A stretch of 32,719 bases of DNA, taken from the NCBI GenBank assembly GCA_024196135.1, contig JAMQCK010000266.1, forward strand, positions 1 to 32,719. Reading direction: 5' to 3'. Of the stretch, positions 31,459 to 32,719 are shown piece by piece (position 1 is the first letter of the stretch; each line of letters begins with the position of its first letter). The position numbers and the translations under genes were made by a program. This DNA comes from Pleurotus ostreatus/Saccharomyces cerevisiae fusant (Eukaryota > Opisthokonta). The notes under the pieces are model-generated. The model searched no databases. It was not told where the DNA came from and worked only from the letters and a program-made list of their open reading frames with translations.

Positions 31459-32719
31459 GATGATGAGTGGGCAAGTAAACCTGGATAGCGCTCGGTAAAC
31501 GAATCTTAGGCCGAGGAGGAAGCAAGGAGGCATACCTTTTCGCTCGCGCGGGGCAGAAATATGGTCGGGAGAGTGGGGTGATGCTGGGGGTGGGCAGGCG
31601 CGCGCGGGCTGGGGGTCGGCTAATGTCGGGTCTCGACGCGCCAGGGCCTTGCAGACGCAACGAGGCTCTGCGACGCGCACGCTGCTGGGTGCCGGTTGCA
31701 ACGAGGGCGGCGGTGGCGTCAGGACGTTCTTATAGCCCTGCCCGCAGCCTCCCCGTGCGCCTCGCGCCGGCTCTTCCGTTCTCAGCGTGCTTGAAGTGAG
31801 GTAATCTGCTTCCCTCCGAAGGGCGGGAGAAGGACGGCCATGAGGCGCCTTTGTACTGTGATTAGGTCCCCGTTAGGACTGGGAGTAGACCCATCTCTCG
31901 AGTATAGCCCCAAGTCGACAAGCGACGTCCGGGGTGGTGTCGCGTGAGATACGCCGTGCGGAGCTGGGGCAGTGAGGGAGCAGAGGAGGACAGCATAGGC
32001 GGAGCAGTAGCTTGCGGGAGATATCTTCCGGCGCCTGATGAGCGCGCGATTCACAACGCGCAGTAATCGATTGACGGCTGTCTGGCGCCGAATCGACATC
32101 AACAAACATGGGTGCGTGAGTCACCGGCGGCGCGCTAGAACTTCCTCTGCGGATATATAGCTATAGGCTGGTAGGTCTTTCGTGGGGACGGCGTCTAATA
32201 TCTATCGTCCTTGGATCATGGGGCCCTCGTCAGCATATGGCCGCTACAAAGGATGTGTACGTCAATGTTCTTGGTCTGGGGGACACCGCATAGTCTGGGG
32301 ATGACTGCGGGGAATAGGGAGTGCGGGGAAGAGCTTCGAGGGAGGCGAGCATCAGGCTGCAATATGTACGTCGCTGACTTCATGTACGTTGGGTTGCGGC
32401 AACATACGTATGTAACGCCCCAATAGTACCACCCTCCTCTGCACTTCTCTGCACTTCAGAAGGTCGGAGATGCACCCCAGGCTTCTAGAGGGGATGCTCA
32501 GTCTTCATGACGGCTCAGACTGTTATAAGCGCCGAAAGACTGATGGACGTGGAGACCAACCCTGATAACCGTAGTATTTCGGAGCGTCCATACTGTATTT
32601 CTGGCCTTAGCGCCGCGCAAACAACTCACGCACATGTACAATGGAGCACGAGGCATGACTGGACGCCTGTCCTGCTCGACCTGATCACCAGTCCAGTATG
32701 AAAGCCAAAAATCGAACAC
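31459..32719. other. Region without a supportable gene
   Basis: The first 300 bp are the upstream region of the Ser/Pro-rich protein gene. The minus-strand frames around 32124-31782 are Arg/Ser-rich with no domain or splice-consistent partner. Near 32440-32456 an imperfect tandem CTCTGCACTT pair occurs. The window ends in unassigned sequence. Confidence 0.5.

Overview
The window looks like nuclear DNA from a filamentous basidiomycete, most likely a wood- or litter-decaying Agaricomycete (Polyporales-like). The grounds are GC-rich coding sequence, genes split by many introns of about 47-65 nt with GT...AG ends and CTNAC-type branch sites, no operons, a secreted laccase, and secreted or GPI-anchored proteins. 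The species call is inference. All gene models below were spliced by hand from the sequence: every junction was checked for reading phase, but no transcript or database evidence was available.

Layout. Positions 1-2076 hold no gene I can defend. A possible small secreted protein lies at 2077-2569 (-). Positions 3148-10412 hold three genes that look functionally linked: a secreted family-GH78 alpha-L-rhamnosidase (+), an MFS anion:cation symporter (ACS) type transporter (-, tail to tail with the first) and a Gfo/Idh/MocA dehydrogenase (+, head to head with the transporter). A GPI-anchored-type protein (10492-11211, -) and a C2H2 plus RING zinc-finger protein (11525-12418, -) follow. A gene-poor stretch of 1.9 kb then leads to a BCS1-like mitochondrial AAA ATPase (14313-17651, +), a BCL7-N-like protein with a Gly/Asp/Met-rich tail (18553-19721, +), a His-rich single-pass membrane protein (20106-21019, -), a small secreted Cys-containing protein (21886-22676, -) and an unidentified 155-residue protein (23432-24008, +). 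The last part holds a multicopper oxidase of the laccase family (25098-27620, +), a REX1-type DEDDh RNA exonuclease (28001-30264, +) and a Ser/Pro-rich unknown protein (30964-31458, -). Positions 31459-32719 hold nothing I can support.

How the genes may work together. The rhamnosidase, transporter and dehydrogenase suggest a small catabolic group for rhamnose-containing glycosides or pectin fragments: external hydrolysis, uptake, then oxidation. The transporter and dehydrogenase share one 709-bp divergent promoter, which carries a perfect 8-bp inverted repeat (27 bp overall) and three phased GGGACG elements. TTGACC/GGTCAA hexamers also occur in the rhamnosidase promoter. The laccase is a separate lignin/phenolic oxidation gene. 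The remaining genes are housekeeping (BCS1, REX1, BCL7-like, RING) or lineage-specific secreted and membrane proteins.
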